From: Nocardia amamiensis
Lineage (GTDB): Bacteria > Actinomycetota > Actinomycetes > Mycobacteriales > Mycobacteriaceae
Length of the DNA stretch: 64,000 nucleotides
Reading direction: 5' to 3'
Assembly (NCBI RefSeq): GCF_015477605.1
Contig: NZ_JADLQX010000021.1
Location: forward strand, 62,001 to 126,000
Position 1 is the stretch's first letter. Every line of letters begins with the position of its first letter. The notes beneath the pieces are model-generated. The model was given only the letters and a program-made list of their open reading frames with translations, did not search any database and was not told the origin of the DNA. Of this stretch, positions 20,995-29,953 are shown piece by piece. The position numbers and the translations under genes were made by a program.

Positions 20995-22386
20995 TCAGCT
21001 CGGCGTGGTGAGGGTTTCCTGCAGCAGGCGCGGGCGCTCGCGTTCCTGCTCGTCGAGCAGGGTGAAGTAGCGGCGGAGCATGAGGATCGCGGTGGTGGCC
21101 AGGCCCGCGGTGAGGCCCCACCAGACACCCGAGGCGCCGAGCCCGAGCGGGAACGCGAGCAGCAGGGCGACCGGCAGGCCGACGCCCCAATAGCCGATCA
21201 GGGAGAGGCGGAAGCCCGCGTTGGTCGCCTTGAGGCCGCGCAGCAGGCCGGTGCCGATGTTCTGGGCGGCGTCGAAGAACTGCAGCACGATGCCGATCAG
21301 CAGCAGTGTGTGCGCGATCCGAATGGTCTCGGCGTCGGAGGAGTCCAGGAAGGGGAGCAGCACCAGATCCGGGGCGAGCACGTACACCGCGCCCGTCACG
21401 GCCGCGACCATCGCCGCATGCCGGAGCGCGAGCCAGGCCAGCGCGCGGGCGTGCGTGTGCTCGTCGCGGGCGACGGCATCGCTCACCAGGATCGACGCTC
21501 CATGCGATAGGCCGATCGCGACTTGGAACACGATGTAGATGATCTGGTAGACGACGTTGTGCGCGGCCAGCGCCGCAGGCCCGATACTCCCCATGACCAG
21601 GGCCAGCACCGAGAACATGCCCGCCTCGGAGCCGTAGGTGAGCGCGATCGGCGTGCCCAGCTTCAGCTCCGCCTTTACCGTCGCCGGTCGCACCGGCAGG
21701 GGACTCATCGGCAGGGTGCGGCCGAGCCGGTCGTCGCGCCACACCATCGCCCAGAACACGCCGAAGGTGATCAGGAATACCAGCGATGTGGCGACGCCGA
21801 TGCCGGTGAGTCCCAGCGCGGGCAGTCCGGCCTTGCCGTGGATGAAGCCGATGGCCAGCAGCAGGTTCAGCGCCACCGATCCGAGCGTCACCAGCAGCAG
21901 CGCCTGCGGGCGCTGCATGCCGACGGTGTACTGGCGCAGCACCTGGAACCACAGGCAGGGCAGCAAGCCCGGCGCGAGCGCGACCATCAGCGGACGGGCG
22001 TCGGCGAGCACCCCCGGGTCCTGCCCGAGCCAGGGCAGCACCCAGCCGAGCCCGATCAGCACCGCGCCGCCGAGCAGCCCGGCGACCGTGGCGATCAGGA
22101 AGCTCGACCGCAGCAGGTCCCGGATCTCCGGATCCGGCGAGTCGCCGCGCTTGCCCGCGGCGCTCACCGCCGTGGCGATCTGATTGCCGCTGGCGGTGAT
22201 CAACCCGACGCACATGGTGCGGAGCTGGTTGAACAGCACGATCGCCAGGCCGCCCGCGGCCACCTGCCGCACGCCGAGCGTGCCCATCAGCGCGATATTG
22301 GTGGTGGACACCGCGATCTGCGCCAGCTGGGTCAGCGCGATGGGCGTCGCGAGCGCGGTCAACCGCCGTCCGTCGCCGTACCTCAC
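20995..22386 (-). CDS. MATE-family efflux transporter
   Basis: 463 residues with about 12 membrane helices in two homologous MatE halves; the first begins LTALATPIALTQLAQIAVST and the second ELKLGTPIALTYGSEAGMFS. MATE pumps export cationic or amphipathic small molecules in exchange for protons or sodium. The GTG start overlaps the stop of the SbnA-like gene (GTGA), so it is the last gene of the five-gene diaminopropionate operon and the natural candidate to secrete the product. The upstream open extension to 22,536 lies inside the previous gene. Confidence 0.9.
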   Translation of the reverse strand: MRYGDGRRLTALATPIALTQLAQIAVSTTNIALMGTLGVRQVAAGGLAIVLFNQLRTMCVGLITASGNQIATAVSAAGKRGDSPDPEIRDLLRSSFLIATVAGLLGGAVLIGLGWVLPWLGQDPGVLADARPLMVALAPGLLPCLWFQVLRQYTVGMQRPQALLLVTLGSVALNLLLAIGFIHGKAGLPALGLTGIGVATSLVFLITFGVFWAMVWRDDRLGRTLPMSPLPVRPATVKAELKLGTPIALTYGSEAGMFSVLALVMGSIGPAALAAHNVVYQIIYIVFQVAIGLSHGASILVSDAVARDEHTHARALAWLALRHAAMVAAVTGAVYVLAPDLVLLPFLDSSDAETIRIAHTLLLIGIVLQFFDAAQNIGTGLLRGLKATNAGFRLSLIGYWGVGLPVALLLAFPLGLGASGVWWGLTAGLATTAILMLRRYFTLLDEQERERPRLLQETLTTPS

Positions 22387-23414
22387 CGCGCCTCCACGAG
22401 GGCGCTCCGGGCGGCGGGCGTGTAGCGCCGCAGTAGTTCGAGCACCTCGCCTTCGGTATCGGGGCTCATCAGGTCTCGTTCGGTCATCCACTCGTCGTCG
22501 AAGACGGTGTCCAGGTACTTTTCGCCGCCGTCGCACACGATGGTGACCACGGTGGATCCGGGCGGGAACTCCTCCAGCCGGGCGAGTGCGGCGTGCACCG
22601 AGCCGCCCGCAGATCCCCCGATCATCAAGCCGAGTTCGGCCGCCACCGTGCGGGCGGTCGCGAAGGCATCCACATCGGAGACCTTCACGCCCTCGTCGAG
22701 CAGCGAATAGTCGACGGCGGTGCCGATGGTGGCGCCCGGCGGGGTTCCGGTGCCCGACTGCCAGTACGGACCGCCGGGCCCGCCGAAGGCGATCGAACCG
22801 ACCGGCTCGACGCCGATCACGTACGGGACGCAGCCGAGCTGGCGCAGGCGAGTCGCGGTGCCGAACAGCGAACCGCCGGTGCCCACCGCCGACAGCAGGA
22901 TGTCGACCCGCTCGACGTCCTCGAGCAGCTCCTCGGCCACCGCGTAGTAGCCGACCGCGTTGGCGTCGTTGTTGTGCTGCTCGGTGAAGTACGCGTCGTC
23001 GCGTTCGGCCGCCATCGCCTCGGCGAGATCCTCCCGCGCCGAGGTGGCCAGGTTGTCGTCGCCCTCGTCGGCGACGTACACCAGTTCCGCGCCCATCGCT
23101 CGCATCGCCCGCAGTTTGTCCTTACATGCGTGGTGGTCGACCACCGCGGTGAAGCGATACCCACGTTCGGCAGCCACCACCGCCAGGCCGAGCCCGGTGT
23201 TCCCGGACGTGGATTCGATGATATGCCCGCCACTGCTCAGCAAACCCCGTCGCTCGGCGTCGAGCACCATTTCGCGCGCCATCCTGATCTTGGCCGCGCC
23301 GGTCGGGTTGAACTGCTCGAGTTTCAGCAGTAAGCGGGTGCCCGTCGCGGTGGCCGCGAGCTCGAACAGCGGCGTGCGGCCGATCAGATCCGTCACACGC
23401 GTGACGAGCGGCAT
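22383..23414 (-). CDS. sbnA: SbnA-like 2,3-diaminopropionate synthase (cysteine synthase family)
   Basis: 343 residues, fold type II PLP enzyme. The PLP lysine is in NPTGAAKIRMA (about residue 42); the phosphate loops are IESTSGNTGLG (about 65-75) and AVGTGGSLFGTA. The Tyr/Phe-rich C-terminal part and EGVKVSDVDAFATARTVAAE match SbnA rather than CysK/CysM; SbnA joins O-phosphoserine and glutamate to N-(1-amino-1-carboxy-2-ethyl)-glutamate (ACEGA). The SbnB-like partner is two genes upstream, the main argument for the specific function. GAGGAGA precedes the ATG; 35 bp separate it from the decarboxylase gene. Confidence 0.75.
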   Translation of the reverse strand: MPLVTRVTDLIGRTPLFELAATATGTRLLLKLEQFNPTGAAKIRMAREMVLDAERRGLLSSGGHIIESTSGNTGLGLAVVAAERGYRFTAVVDHHACKDKLRAMRAMGAELVYVADEGDDNLATSAREDLAEAMAAERDDAYFTEQHNNDANAVGYYAVAEELLEDVERVDILLSAVGTGGSLFGTATRLRQLGCVPYVIGVEPVGSIAFGGPGGPYWQSGTGTPPGATIGTAVDYSLLDEGVKVSDVDAFATARTVAAELGLMIGGSAGGSVHAALARLEEFPPGSTVVTIVCDGGEKYLDTVFDDEWMTERDLMSPDTEGEVLELLRRYTPAARSALVEAR

Positions 23415-23449
23415 TTGATTTCTCCTCGTTCGTTTCGGGGGAAGTGGGG

Positions 23450-25066
23450 TCAGCTTCCGTCGCGAGTCCAGCGGAAGCGGGCGTTTGGTGCGTCGTGCAA
23501 GACGACTTTCGGCGGGATGGGCAGTTCGTGAAAGGCGGACTCGTTCGAATCCATCTGATAGCCAGCGGTATTCGGGTAGATCAGCAGATCGCCGACCTCG
23601 GCGGGGCGGGGCAGCGGCACCCGGCGCCAGCTGAGCATGTCGGAATCCAGGCAGGTGGCCGCGCCGACGCTGGTCGGCGTCGGTGTGCCCGGGCGCGCGG
23701 GCCACAGCAGCGGATCGGGCAGATACTCGCTGTCGAACCACTGCTCGGAGAGGCTCAGGCTGGTCCCGTCGACGGTGAGCAGCCGGTAGGGCCGTCCGTG
23801 CGCGTGCCTGGTCTTGCTGCCCTGGACACGGAAGACGGTGCATCCCGCGTGCGCGAGCAGGGCGCGTCCGGGTTCGATCGCGAGCCGGATGCCGTTGTCC
23901 CGCAACCGCCGGGCGATATCGTCGTGGTCGAGGATCTGCGCGAGCATGGCCGCACCCGGCGCTGCGAAGTGGTAGGGGTAGTACGAGTCGAAGGACTTCC
24001 CCGAGTGGAACCAGTGCCTGCCGACGCGCTCGCCGAATGCCGCCGCCGCCTCCGCCGGGACGTAGTCGACGCCGAACCCACCGCCGATCGACACCGTGGC
24101 CGCCGGATGGCCGAGCGTGCGCGCGTGCAGACAACGCGCGATCAGCTCACCCGCGAGTTCGGCGCGTGCCACCGCGTCGTAGCCGGACAGGTGAAAGCTG
24201 AAGCCCTCCAGACGGATCGATGCACGAGCACCGAATACCGCGAGGGCGTTGCCGATCTCGTCGCCGGTCATGCCGAACCGGCTCGCCGAAGCGGCGGGCA
24301 GGACGCGCAACAGCACGCGCGCGGGCATCGCGGGGGACGCCGAAGCCGCGAGCCGGTCGAGTTCCCCGAGGTCGTCCACCGCGATCAGCGCATCGTGTCT
24401 GGCCGCCAACCAGAGCAATTCGTCCGACTTGGCCGGGCCGGTCACCATGAGCTCGCCACCCCGGACGCCCTGCGCAAGCGCTGCGGTCAGCTCGCCGATG
24501 CTGGCCACGTCGACGCCCGCGCCGTGTTCGGCGCAGGCACGCGCGACACACGCGGCTTTGTTCGCCTTCTTGCCGTAGTAGATCGTGCCCTGCACCCCAG
24601 CTCGCTCGAAGGCGGCGCGGAACTCTCGGATGTTCTGCGCAACTCGCGCCGGATACATGACGTGGAACGGTCCGCCCATCGAAAAAGCGATGTCGGCCAG
24701 CAGGTTCGGGTCATCGAGGAGGCGGCGCTCCCACGGGTCGAGGTGTGCGGGCATCGGCGTCGCGCTGATCGATTCCGGCGCGTCGTGCACGGTGCTGAGA
24801 GAGTCGCGCATGTCGTGCGCGGTGCTGATGTCGGCACGCGCGTCGCGGGTCGCGCTGGCCGAGTCGCGGGTGTCGTGCACCGTGGTGATCGATTCGCGCG
24901 TCTGGTCGATCGTGTGCTGCACGGTGCCGATCGCATCGTCTGCGCCAGGTCCGGTGTCGATCCGGCCCTGCGCGCTCGACCGCGCTGCGTCGTCTACTGC
25001 GGCAGCGGAGACCTCGGGGCCGTCGGCAGCGGAGGTCACGCTGCCGACGGCCGCCTCTAGTCCCAT
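23450..25066 (-). CDS. Type III PLP-dependent decarboxylase with repetitive N-terminal extension
   Basis: 538 residues. The alanine-racemase-fold domain begins near residue 105 (MPAHLDPWERRLL). PLP lysine is in YYGKKANKAACV (about 150); later come FSFHLSGYD, SIGGGFGVDY (phosphate loop) and ATCLDSD (active-site Cys and Asp from the other subunit). This is the ornithine/diaminopimelate decarboxylase family; the operon suggests it acts on diaminopropionate or a conjugate of it, as SbnH does on citryl-diaminopropionate. Residues 47-103 are about five imperfect 10-residue repeats (T-x-H-D-x-R-D-S-x-S), unusual for the family. The start overlaps the SbnB stop by 10 bp; the ATG at 24,754 would remove the extension. 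Confidence 0.82.
   Translation of the reverse strand: MGLEAAVGSVTSAADGPEVSAAAVDDAARSSAQGRIDTGPGADDAIGTVQHTIDQTRESITTVHDTRDSASATRDARADISTAHDMRDSLSTVHDAPESISATPMPAHLDPWERRLLDDPNLLADIAFSMGGPFHVMYPARVAQNIREFRAAFERAGVQGTIYYGKKANKAACVARACAEHGAGVDVASIGELTAALAQGVRGGELMVTGPAKSDELLWLAARHDALIAVDDLGELDRLAASASPAMPARVLLRVLPAASASRFGMTGDEIGNALAVFGARASIRLEGFSFHLSGYDAVARAELAGELIARCLHARTLGHPAATVSIGGGFGVDYVPAEAAAAFGERVGRHWFHSGKSFDSYYPYHFAAPGAAMLAQILDHDDIARRLRDNGIRLAIEPGRALLAHAGCTVFRVQGSKTRHAHGRPYRLLTVDGTSLSLSEQWFDSEYLPDPLLWPARPGTPTPTSVGAATCLDSDMLSWRRVPLPRPAEVGDLLIYPNTAGYQMDSNESAFHELPIPPKVVLHDAPNARFRWTRDGS
24758..24928 (-). repeat. Degenerate 30-33 bp repeats in the decarboxylase 5' end
   Basis: The coding sequence for residues 47-103 contains about five imperfect copies of a unit encoding T-V-H-D-x-R-D-S-x-S (for example TVHDTRDSAS, TAHDMRDSLS, TVHDAPESIS). 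The pattern looks like slippage-born expansion and predicts a helical or disordered charged linker. Confidence 0.6.
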
Positions 25067-26067
25067 AGCGGCACCTCCGTCCCGCGCCCCTCGGCGATCG
25101 CCCGCTCGGCCAGGGCATGGGCGACCGCGATATCGGTGAGCACCAGTCCGCTGTTGTAGACGAAGATGCGCTCGTCGTCCGAGCGTCGCGCCACCGCACG
25201 CCGGCTCAGGATCCGCGGTAGCTCGGCGTCCACCTGGCGCAACGTCCCGTCGGGACCCACCATGTCGGTGCCGGTCAGCGCCATCTGCTCGGCGCTGGTC
25301 GCGATCACCCGATCGGCGTTGACCAGCGTCGATGGCGCGAGCCCGTAACCCACCAGCACCGCTACCGAACCCGGTGCCAGATCGGTGGATTCGAGCGCGA
25401 CCTCGGTGCCCGGTCCCGCGGTGGCCAGCACGACGTCGGCGGTCGCCGCGGCGGCGCGTGGGTCCGGCACCGTCTCGAGCAGTGCGTGCGGGTGGTGCTC
25501 GGCGAGCTCGCGGTGCACGGCCGCCAGCCCTTCGGGGTGCGTCCCGTAGACCATCAGCTTGCGCAGCTGCGGATTCGCGGCGAGCAGATGTGGAAGGGCG
25601 TTGCGGCCCTGGGTTCCGGTGCCGATCAGCAGCACGCTCTCCGCGCCGCGACGGACGGTCTCGCGTACCAGCAGCGCCGACACCGCCGGGGTGCGCAGCG
25701 CGCCGACCCTGGCGCAGTCCATCATCGCGATCGGCGCGCCGGTGGTGTCGTCGTAGAGCGTGATGGTCGTGTAGTACCGCTTCGTGCTGCGGTCGTGGCC
25801 GGGGTCGAATTTGTAGGAGGTCTTCATCGCGACCACGCGCCTGCGGCCGTCCCGGCCGAGCATGGCGTAGGCGACCGACCAGCCGTCCGGGTTCGCGACG
25901 CTGAGCTTGCGCGGGTTGTCCGAATCACCCGCGGCGAACGCCAGATACGCCTCTTCCACCGCGCGCACGACCGCGCCCGGCGTGATCGGCACGTCGGCCA
26001 GGTCGCTGCGGCTCAGCACCCGCAGGGGTGTGCTTCGGTCACGGGTGTTCAACGGGTCCTCGATCAT
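25057..26067 (-). CDS. sbnB: SbnB-like dehydrogenase (ornithine cyclodeaminase / mu-crystallin family)
   Basis: 336 residues. A conserved substrate part (VVAMKTSYKFDPGHDRSTKR, DCARVGALRTPAVSALLV) is followed by an NAD-binding Rossmann motif LLIGTGTQGRNALPHLLA (about 157-174). In staphyloferrin B biosynthesis SbnB oxidatively splits ACEGA into L-2,3-diaminopropionate and 2-oxoglutarate. Family membership is clear; the SbnB assignment relies on co-occurrence with an SbnA-like gene in one operon. I choose the ATG at 26,067, overlapping the oxygenase gene by 29 bp; a start at 26,154 would overlap by 116 bp. Confidence 0.78.
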   Translation of the reverse strand: MIEDPLNTRDRSTPLRVLSRSDLADVPITPGAVVRAVEEAYLAFAAGDSDNPRKLSVANPDGWSVAYAMLGRDGRRRVVAMKTSYKFDPGHDRSTKRYYTTITLYDDTTGAPIAMMDCARVGALRTPAVSALLVRETVRRGAESVLLIGTGTQGRNALPHLLAANPQLRKLMVYGTHPEGLAAVHRELAEHHPHALLETVPDPRAAAATADVVLATAGPGTEVALESTDLAPGSVAVLVGYGLAPSTLVNADRVIATSAEQMALTGTDMVGPDGTLRQVDAELPRILSRRAVARRSDDERIFVYNSGLVLTDIAVAHALAERAIAEGRGTEVPLWD

Positions 26068-27193
26068 TCGGTACTGCTCGCTCTCGAGTGCCGCTCTCGA
26101 CCGGCCGGGTGACCGCCGCTCGGAACGGGGCAACAATTTGTTGCCCGTAGCCATTCTCGTCGGCTTCCTCGGCTCGCCGCCGTCGTTCCGGAAGCCGGAT
26201 GTTCACTCGTTTGAGCCATCGGTCGGTGCCGTCGTACCGCGCGGTGAACGGTACCCGGCCGTGCACGGCGACGTCGTTGTCAACCAGCAACAGCTCGCCG
26301 GGGGCGAGCGACGCGGTCACGCAGACGCGTTCGAGTTCCGCGGTGAGATGTTCGTAGGCCGAGCGGAATGCGGGACCGGCGTCCTCGAGCGGAGTGTATG
26401 CCGGGTCGTAGCGCAGGGTCTGCTCGTCCGGGCCGGCCGCGCTCCACAGCGTGGGAATAGATGTGGCCGAGTACTTTTGGTGCCCGCTGCCGTAGGAGAC
26501 GTCGGGCAGGATCGGAAGTGTGGGCGTGCTGAGCAGCTCGCGCTGCTCAATGGATAGCTCGACGTGGCGCACCGAGGAAACCGTGGTGCCGACCAGATCC
26601 GGGTTGCGCAGGCAGGCGAGCATCAGCAGGTTGGCCCGCCGCGGATGGAACGCGTCCTCGGTGTGCGGGCTCAGCAGTGTTTTGCTGCTGGCGCCGGACT
26701 GTTCGTGCTCGTGACCGGCCGCCGGAACGATGTTGTTGACCAGGCGCCCGTCCTGTTGGCCTTGCCAGCCGAACGGCTCGCCCGCGCTGCGGGCCAGTAG
26801 CAGCATGACGAGGTCGAATTCGAACGAGTGTGCGCGCGTCGCGGGATCGCCACTCCATCGCGCGGCTTGTCGCCAGCTCGGCGGTGTCGGCCCGAATTCG
26901 TTGTCCCACAGCGGGAGACGGCTGACGATCGCGGCACCCGCCGCGCTAGCGGGCGGGCGCATGGCATGGCGCACCTCGGCGGGGAGGTCCGCGACGCGGG
27001 CATCGATCTGCTCGATCAACGCCGGATCAGTGAGTGTGCGTGCGGTGGCGGCCGGATCGGCGAGCGTGGCATCGAGTGTGGCGGATATCTCTCTGGCGAG
27101 GTCGCGTACCGCCTGGCCCGCCTTCGCGGGCAGCTCACGTCGTTCGAGATCCTGTGGGTGAAGCGTCTTACGTTCGGACAGAACGCTTTTCAC
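26039..27193 (-). CDS. Fe(II)/2-oxoglutarate oxygenase, AsnO/VioC/OrfP-like
   Basis: 384 residues from a GTG at 27,193 with GAAGGGAAG before it (a TTG at 27,241 is the alternative). The iron facial triad is visible as SPHTEDAFHPRRANLL (His and Glu, about residue 190) and the distal His in LLVDNDVAVHGRVPF (about 320), with the 2-oxoglutarate-binding Arg in DRWLKRVNIRLP. HTEDAFHP is shared with amino-acid beta-hydroxylases of the clavaminate-synthase-like group (asparagine or arginine hydroxylases). It is the first gene of the operon and probably hydroxylates an amino-acid building block, which could supply a metal ligand. Confidence 0.82.
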   Translation of the reverse strand: MKSVLSERKTLHPQDLERRELPAKAGQAVRDLAREISATLDATLADPAATARTLTDPALIEQIDARVADLPAEVRHAMRPPASAAGAAIVSRLPLWDNEFGPTPPSWRQAARWSGDPATRAHSFEFDLVMLLLARSAGEPFGWQGQQDGRLVNNIVPAAGHEHEQSGASSKTLLSPHTEDAFHPRRANLLMLACLRNPDLVGTTVSSVRHVELSIEQRELLSTPTLPILPDVSYGSGHQKYSATSIPTLWSAAGPDEQTLRYDPAYTPLEDAGPAFRSAYEHLTAELERVCVTASLAPGELLLVDNDVAVHGRVPFTARYDGTDRWLKRVNIRLPERRRRAEEADENGYGQQIVAPFRAAVTRPVESGTRERAVPNDRGPVEHP

Positions 27194-27267
27194 CGGCTTC
27201 CCTTCTTCGCATCGGTTCGAAAATGCAGGTTGACGATTCAACTGAGAAGGTAGTCGCCGCGATGAAG

Positions 27268-27286
27268 TTAAGCAAGGCTACCCTAA
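27268..27286 (-). promoter_or_regulatory. Putative IdeR/DtxR iron box upstream of the diaminopropionate operon
   Basis: TTAAGCAAGGCTACCCTAA matches the IdeR consensus TTAGGTTAGGCTAACCTAA at 15 of 19 positions. It lies 75 bp upstream of the GTG of the oxygenase gene, a usual place for IdeR repression of siderophore genes in mycolic-acid actinobacteria. Confidence 0.7.
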
Positions 27287-27434
27287 GCGTGTCGCTTGAA
27301 ATAGCCGATTGGCATAACTCCGGTCCATCTGAGGCTAAGTGATCGGCGGGTGTGCTGATGCTGCTTCGTGGGGTTTGCGGGGGTGCGCCCTTGTGCTGCC
27401 GTTTTGGCGCCGGATCGGCGAGTCGTCCAACCGA

Positions 27435-27453
27435 TTAGGCTAGCCTGTCCTTG
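27435..27453 (+). promoter_or_regulatory. Putative IdeR/DtxR iron box upstream of the ABC importer
   Basis: TTAGGCTAGCCTGTCCTTG matches the IdeR consensus (TTAGGTTAGSCTAACCTAA) at 14 of 19 positions, the left half almost perfectly (TTAGGCTAGCCT). It lies 57 bp before the ATG of the solute-binding lipoprotein. Confidence 0.65.
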
Positions 27454-27509
27454 TCAAACAGGTGATTATGCAGTATCGCTGTGGGTTCGTCCAGGAAGAG
27501 GGCAGCGCA

Positions 27510-29027
27510 ATGGTTTTGAGTCGGCGACAGTTGTTGCGGTCGAGTCTCGGAGCGGGGGCGGTGCTGCTGGTCGCCGCCTGTTCCGACGGCGCGGACTCGT
27601 CCGGGCCGGCCCGGCGCGGTGGCACGCTGCGTGTCGGCGCGCTCGGTACCTCGGCTCGGCTCGAACGAGATCCGCACGCCAACCTGAGCAACGACAGCGA
27701 CTTCCTGATCACCTCGCTGGTCTACGACGCCTTGACCGTGCCGGGCGCCGACCCGAACGTCGCGCCCCGCCTGGCCACCCGGTGGGAGCCGGACGCCGAC
27801 CGGCGTCGCTGGAGCTTCACTCTCGCCGAGAACGCGACTTTCCACGATGGATCGCCGGTGACGTCCGAGGATGTCGTGTGGTCGCTGCGCCGGCTGCGCA
27901 CGGTCGGCGGTGCGTCGAAGATGCCGGTCGCCGTCGAGGACATCACGGCCGACGGACCGAACCGGGTGGTGCTCGCGGTGCCCGAGCCGAATACCCAGCT
28001 GCCGTTGCTGGTCCGGTTGATGACCTTCACGGTCAAGAAGGACACCACGGATTTCACCAAGGCCATCGGCAGCGGGCCGTTCCGCCTGGAGTCCTACCAG
28101 GGCGGCAACGCCCGGCTGGTGCGCAACGACCAGTGGCACCGCACGCCGCCGCTGCTGGACGCCATCGAGATCACCATGTTCGAGAGCGTGACCGCGCTGG
28201 GCAACGCGGTACTCGGCGGGCAGATCGATCTCGCCTCCAATGTCGGCGCCATCGCGGGCCGCACCGCTGAAGGCCGCGGCGACCTTGCGGTGGTGCGCCG
28301 CCCGAACGACACGGTGCTCGGCGTCGCCATGCGCACCTCCGACGGTCCGTTCGCCGACGTGCGGGTGCGCACCGCCCTCCGGCTCGGCGTCGACCGCAAT
28401 GCTCTGGTCACTCAGGTGCATTCGGGTTACGGGAAGGTCGCCAACGACATCCTCGGCACCGGCGATCCGCTCTACGACACCTCCATCGCACAGCGCACCC
28501 GCGACCTGGATCGCGCGAAGGCGCTGCTGCGCGAGGCGAACTTCGACACGGGACGGACCTATCCGTTCGTCACCAAGGCCGAGGCGCCCGGCGAAGTGGA
28601 ATCGGCGAAGGTCATCGCGACCCAGCTGGCCGAGATCGGCGTCCGGCTCGAGGTGATCACCCAGGAGCCGAACGCCTTCTATGACCAGACCTGGCTGAAG
28701 GCGCCGATCTACACGATCTCCTGGGGCACCAACGATTCCACACTGTTCTTCGCGAGCAAGCTCCTCTCGAGCGGCTCGAACCGCAACGAAACCGCCTTCA
28801 AGGATGCGACATTCGATGCTGCAACCGCTAAAGCGCTTGCAGCACGGAGTGACTCGGAATACCAGCGGTCCGCGCAGGAGCTGCAGCGTATCCAGTACGA
28901 CCGCGGCGGGTACCTGGTCTGGGGCATGGCCGACGGCATCGACATCGCGTCCTCCCGAGTGCGCGACCTGCCCACGCTCGGCGGGTTCGCCCGGGTCCAG
29001 CTGGAAAGGGCTTGGCTGGCCGGGTGA
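27510..29027 (+). CDS. Peptide/opine-type ABC importer solute-binding lipoprotein
   Basis: 505 residues. The N-terminus MVLSRRQLLRSSLGAGAVLL has a twin-arginine motif, followed by a lipobox at VAAC (Cys near 26), so it is a Tat-exported lipoprotein. The body is family 5 solute-binding (DppA/OppA/NikA): TRWEPDADRRRWSFTLAENA, FHDGSPVTSEDVVWSL and the usual FRLESY. Family members bind peptides, nickel complexes or metallophores such as staphylopine. The iron box upstream and divergence from the biosynthetic operon suggest binding of the metal-loaded product. First gene of a four-gene transport operon. Confidence 0.9.
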   Translation: MVLSRRQLLRSSLGAGAVLLVAACSDGADSSGPARRGGTLRVGALGTSARLERDPHANLSNDSDFLITSLVYDALTVPGADPNVAPRLATRWEPDADRRRWSFTLAENATFHDGSPVTSEDVVWSLRRLRTVGGASKMPVAVEDITADGPNRVVLAVPEPNTQLPLLVRLMTFTVKKDTTDFTKAIGSGPFRLESYQGGNARLVRNDQWHRTPPLLDAIEITMFESVTALGNAVLGGQIDLASNVGAIAGRTAEGRGDLAVVRRPNDTVLGVAMRTSDGPFADVRVRTALRLGVDRNALVTQVHSGYGKVANDILGTGDPLYDTSIAQRTRDLDRAKALLREANFDTGRTYPFVTKAEAPGEVESAKVIATQLAEIGVRLEVITQEPNAFYDQTWLKAPIYTISWGTNDSTLFFASKLLSSGSNRNETAFKDATFDAATAKALAARSDSEYQRSAQELQRIQYDRGGYLVWGMADGIDIASSRVRDLPTLGGFARVQLERAWLAG

Positions 29028-29953
29028 TCTCCTTCGCACGACTTCTGCTCCGGCGCGTCGCACTGCTGGTGGCGCTGCTGGCCACCGTATTCGTCGCCGT
29101 GGACCTGCTGCCGGGCAACACCGCCCGCGCCGTCCTCGGTCGCGAGGCCACGCCGGAGCAGATCGCGGCGAAGGAACACCAGCTCGGTCTGGATCGTCCC
29201 CTTCCGGTGCGGTTCTGGGACTGGATATCGGGCGTCGCCACCGGCGATTTCGGCCATACCGCGCGGGGGCGTTCGGTGAACGAGTTGCTGGTCGACAAGT
29301 TCCCGCCGACGCTGCTGCTCGGCGGGCTCGCCTTGGCGATCACCGTGTTCGCTTCGCTTGCGCTCGGCGCGTGGTGGGTGACGCGGCCGGGCAGCCTGGC
29401 CACGCGCGTGTTGCAGCCCGCGACGACGACGGCGGTGGCGATTCCCGAGTTCGTGATCTCGACCGTGCTGATCCTGGTGTTCGCGCTGGCACTCGGGTGG
29501 CTGCCCGCGGTCACCATCACCGACCGGTCGGGGTTCCCGGCCGGACCCGACATGCTGGTGTTGCCGGTGCTGGCACTGGCGCTGCCGCAGATCGGCTGGA
29601 ACACCAGGGTGGTGCGGGCCGCGCTGGCCGACGCCGCTGAAGCTCCGCACGTGGAAAGCGCGGTGCTGGACGGGCTTTCCACCCGCGTCGTCCTGGCGCG
29701 GCACGTGCTGCCGTTCGCCCTGCCGACGATCGTCGCCAGCTTCGCCACCACGGTCGGGATGCTGCTCGGCGGCTCCCTGGTGGTCGAGACGATCTTCAAC
29801 TATCCCGGTCTCGGCGCGGTGCTCGCCGGTTCGGTCGCCGACCGCGATACCTCGGTGGTCGCCGCGGTCGTCGCACTGTCCGGGGTGGTCATCATGGGAA
29901 TGCTGGCCGCCGCCGACGGCATCCGGGCCTGGTCGCTGCGGGGGCGGCGATGA
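29024..29953 (+). CDS. ABC importer permease (DppB/OppB type)
   Basis: 309 residues with about six membrane helices. N-terminal FARLLLRRVALLVALLATVF and the DLLPGNTARAVLG / EQIAAKEHQLGLDRPLPVRF region are diagnostic of DppB-type permeases; the EAA-like loop is AALADAAEAPHVESAVLDGL. The GTG start overlaps the upstream stop (GTGA). Forms the transmembrane pore with the next gene product. Confidence 0.93.
   Translation: MISFARLLLRRVALLVALLATVFVAVDLLPGNTARAVLGREATPEQIAAKEHQLGLDRPLPVRFWDWISGVATGDFGHTARGRSVNELLVDKFPPTLLLGGLALAITVFASLALGAWWVTRPGSLATRVLQPATTTAVAIPEFVISTVLILVFALALGWLPAVTITDRSGFPAGPDMLVLPVLALALPQIGWNTRVVRAALADAAEAPHVESAVLDGLSTRVVLARHVLPFALPTIVASFATTVGMLLGGSLVVETIFNYPGLGAVLAGSVADRDTSVVAAVVALSGVVIMGMLAAADGIRAWSLRGRR

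Larger units (their letters stand above)
27194..27509. other. Divergent promoter region of the metallophore cluster
   Basis: About 315 bp between the divergent oxygenase and lipoprotein genes. It has two iron-box matches, one toward each gene (annotated separately), and is clearly more AT-rich than the flanking genes. No other gene is seen. Confidence 0.7.

Noticed and set aside
22383..23414. Ordinary cysteine synthase for the SbnA-like gene
   Set aside because: Operon with an ornithine-cyclodeaminase-type SbnB partner, an iron box and the altered PLP-lysine motif (A-A-K-I-R instead of S-x-K-D-R) favour the diaminopropionate branch, though biochemical proof is lacking.
22383..27193. Calling the operon a staphyloferrin B cluster
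   Set aside because: No NIS synthetase (SbnC/E/F-like) or citrate synthase is present; only the diaminopropionate part is shared.
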